Source: Conexibacteraceae bacterium
GTDB lineage: Bacteria; Actinomycetota; Thermoleophilia; Solirubrobacterales; Solirubrobacteraceae
Length of the DNA: 14,933 nucleotides
Assembly: GCA_009785395.1 (NCBI GenBank)
Contig: WQWK01000017.1
Span: 1 to 14,933, forward strand
Direction of reading: 5' to 3'
Below, piece by piece: positions 14,232-14,933 of the stretch. The translations under genes and the position numbers were made by a program. Within the stretch, counting starts at the first letter, position 1. The number at the start of each line of letters is the position of its first letter. Below the pieces are notes generated by a model, which had not been told where the DNA came from, searched no databases, and saw only the letters and a list, made by a program, of their open reading frames with translations.

Positions 14232-14933
14232 ATGCTTGCGCTCGCAGCGATCATCAGCGTCAGCAGTGGGCTCGGGTACGCGCTACCGGCGCTGATCGGC
14301 CTGGAGTCGATGGGCGTTCCGTCGCCGGGTGAGACGGCGCTGGTGCTGGCCGCCGTGCTGGCGAGCCAGGGGCATCTGCAGATCTGGCTGGTGATCGTGA
14401 TCGCCGCCGGATCGGCGATCCTGGGCGACAACATCGGCTACCTGCTGGGCCGCAAGCTCGGCCGCGAGGTGCTCACGAGCAAGGGACCCTTCCACGAGCA
14501 CCGAGCGCGAGTGATCGACGCCGGCGACCGCTACTTCAGGCGCCACGGCGCCAAGACCGTCTTCATCGGCCGCTGGATCGCGCTGATCCGGTTCGCCGTC
14601 GCCTGGCTCGCGGGCATCAACCACATGCGCTTCCGGACCTTCTTCTTCTGGAACGCGCTGGGCGGGATCACCTGGGCGATCACCTACGGGCTCGTCGGCT
14701 ACTACGGCGGCAACGCCGTCGCGCACGTGCTCGAGCAGGTCGGGGTCGTCGCGGCGATCGCGCTCGGCGTGGTGGTGGTGGGCGCGATCGTGTGGTGGCA
14801 GGTGCGCGAGCGGCGCCGCCGACGGCAGCTGCTCCACCAGCAGCGCGACGATTCCGCTGGTGATTCGCTCCCGCCCACCCCACCAGCGGAGGCGCCCACC
14901 CCACCAGCGGAGGCGCCCACCCCACCAGCGGAG
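14232..14933 (+). CDS. DedA family integral membrane protein, 3'-truncated by the window end
   Basis: The open frame gives 234 residues from ATG 14232 and continues past the window. ESMGVPSPGETALVLAA (25-41) is the DedA re-entrant motif with E25 and PGE at 32-34. FIGRWIALIR (111-120), followed by WLAGINHMRF, matches the second motif with both Arg kept, although the common Pro in RFxPxxR is Ala117 here. Hydrophobic segments lie near 5-24, 36-72, 110-128, 138-160 and 166-189. DedA proteins are flippase-like, with roles in lipid carrier recycling and membrane potential in other bacteria. After the last helix comes an Arg-rich stretch (192-199) and then a Pro-rich tail with the repeated unit PTPPAEA from residue 215. 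The start lacks a clear Shine-Dalgarno and lies 9 bp after the kinase gene. The tail length is unknown. Confidence 0.88.
   Translation, partial: MLALAAIISVSSGLGYALPALIGLESMGVPSPGETALVLAAVLASQGHLQIWLVIVIAAGSAILGDNIGYLLGRKLGREVLTSKGPFHEHRARVIDAGDRYFRRHGAKTVFIGRWIALIRFAVAWLAGINHMRFRTFFFWNALGGITWAITYGLVGYYGGNAVAHVLEQVGVVAAIALGVVVVGAIVWWQVRERRRRRQLLHQQRDDSAGDSLPPTPPAEAPTPPAEAPTPPAE
14874..14933 (+). repeat. 21-bp in-frame tandem repeat in the DedA tail, cut by the window end
   Basis: A 21-bp unit that reads PTPPAEA in frame is found at 14874-14894 and 14895-14915, with 18 of 21 bases of a third copy at 14916-14933. The copies are identical at DNA level, which suggests recent expansion or homogenisation. 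The total copy number lies beyond the window. A shorter related stretch (ccgctgg tgattcgctcccg) just before it is not part of the repeat. Confidence 0.9.

Noticed and set aside
13199..14434. Open frame of 411 codons on the minus strand over the kinase end and dedA start
   Set aside because: Ser/Arg/Ala-rich antisense translation, overlapping HATPase and DedA motifs on the plus strand.

Overview
The window reads as chromosomal DNA from a very GC-rich Gram-positive-type actinobacterium. GC-rich third codon positions, GTG starts, and the mix of an HTH-less BirA, a CtaA-type heme A synthase and OmpR-family signalling point to Actinomycetota. The surface-glycan genes and the unusual helicase make me suspect Thermoleophilia/Solirubrobacterales, but that placement is an inference from protein style, not a search. 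The window is densely coding: 14 genes, two of them cut by the window ends, and no gene-free stretch longer than about 200 bp. No rRNA, tRNA, CRISPR array, insertion sequence or phage gene was seen.

Layout. (1) 1-888, plus strand: the tail of a probable SAM-hydrolase (DUF62) gene, a strong hairpin, then birA. (2) 883-3414, minus strand: a complete polar amino acid ABC importer in the order binding protein, permease, ATPase; birA and the ATPase gene converge with overlapping stop codons. (3) 3467-6133, minus strand: an 888-residue superfamily 2 helicase with a roughly 105-residue Asp/Glu-rich insertion between its HQ motif and Walker A, and a long C-terminal domain I do not recognise. (4) 6134-6331: a divergent intergenic region. 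(5) 6332-7236, plus: a GNAT acetyltransferase and D-aminoacyl-tRNA deacylase (dtd). (6) 7233-8189, minus: a GT4-type glycosyltransferase whose stop overlaps that of dtd. (7) 8190-8304: a divergent promoter region with a small palindrome. (8) 8305-10925, plus: a secreted clan-A glycoside-hydrolase-like protein whose presumed nucleophile is Gln, then an extended SDR sugar-nucleotide epimerase and RmlC. (9) 10945-14933, plus: heme A synthase (ctaA), an OmpR-type response regulator, its sensor kinase, and a DedA membrane protein that runs off the window end inside a 21-bp tandem repeat.

How the genes relate. The importer genes form one operon; the permease and ATPase genes overlap by ATGA. The glycosyltransferase, the glycosidase-like protein, the epimerase and RmlC look like a small surface-polysaccharide or deoxysugar cassette. 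From 9427 to the end, all genes run in the same direction with gaps below 30 bp or with overlap, so ctaA, the two-component pair and dedA could share a transcript with the sugar genes. No defence, mobile or secondary-metabolite system is evident. The most unusual items are the helicase insertion, the apparent pseudo-glycosidase, the heme A synthase with Asn in the first His-ligand position, and the repeat-tailed DedA protein.
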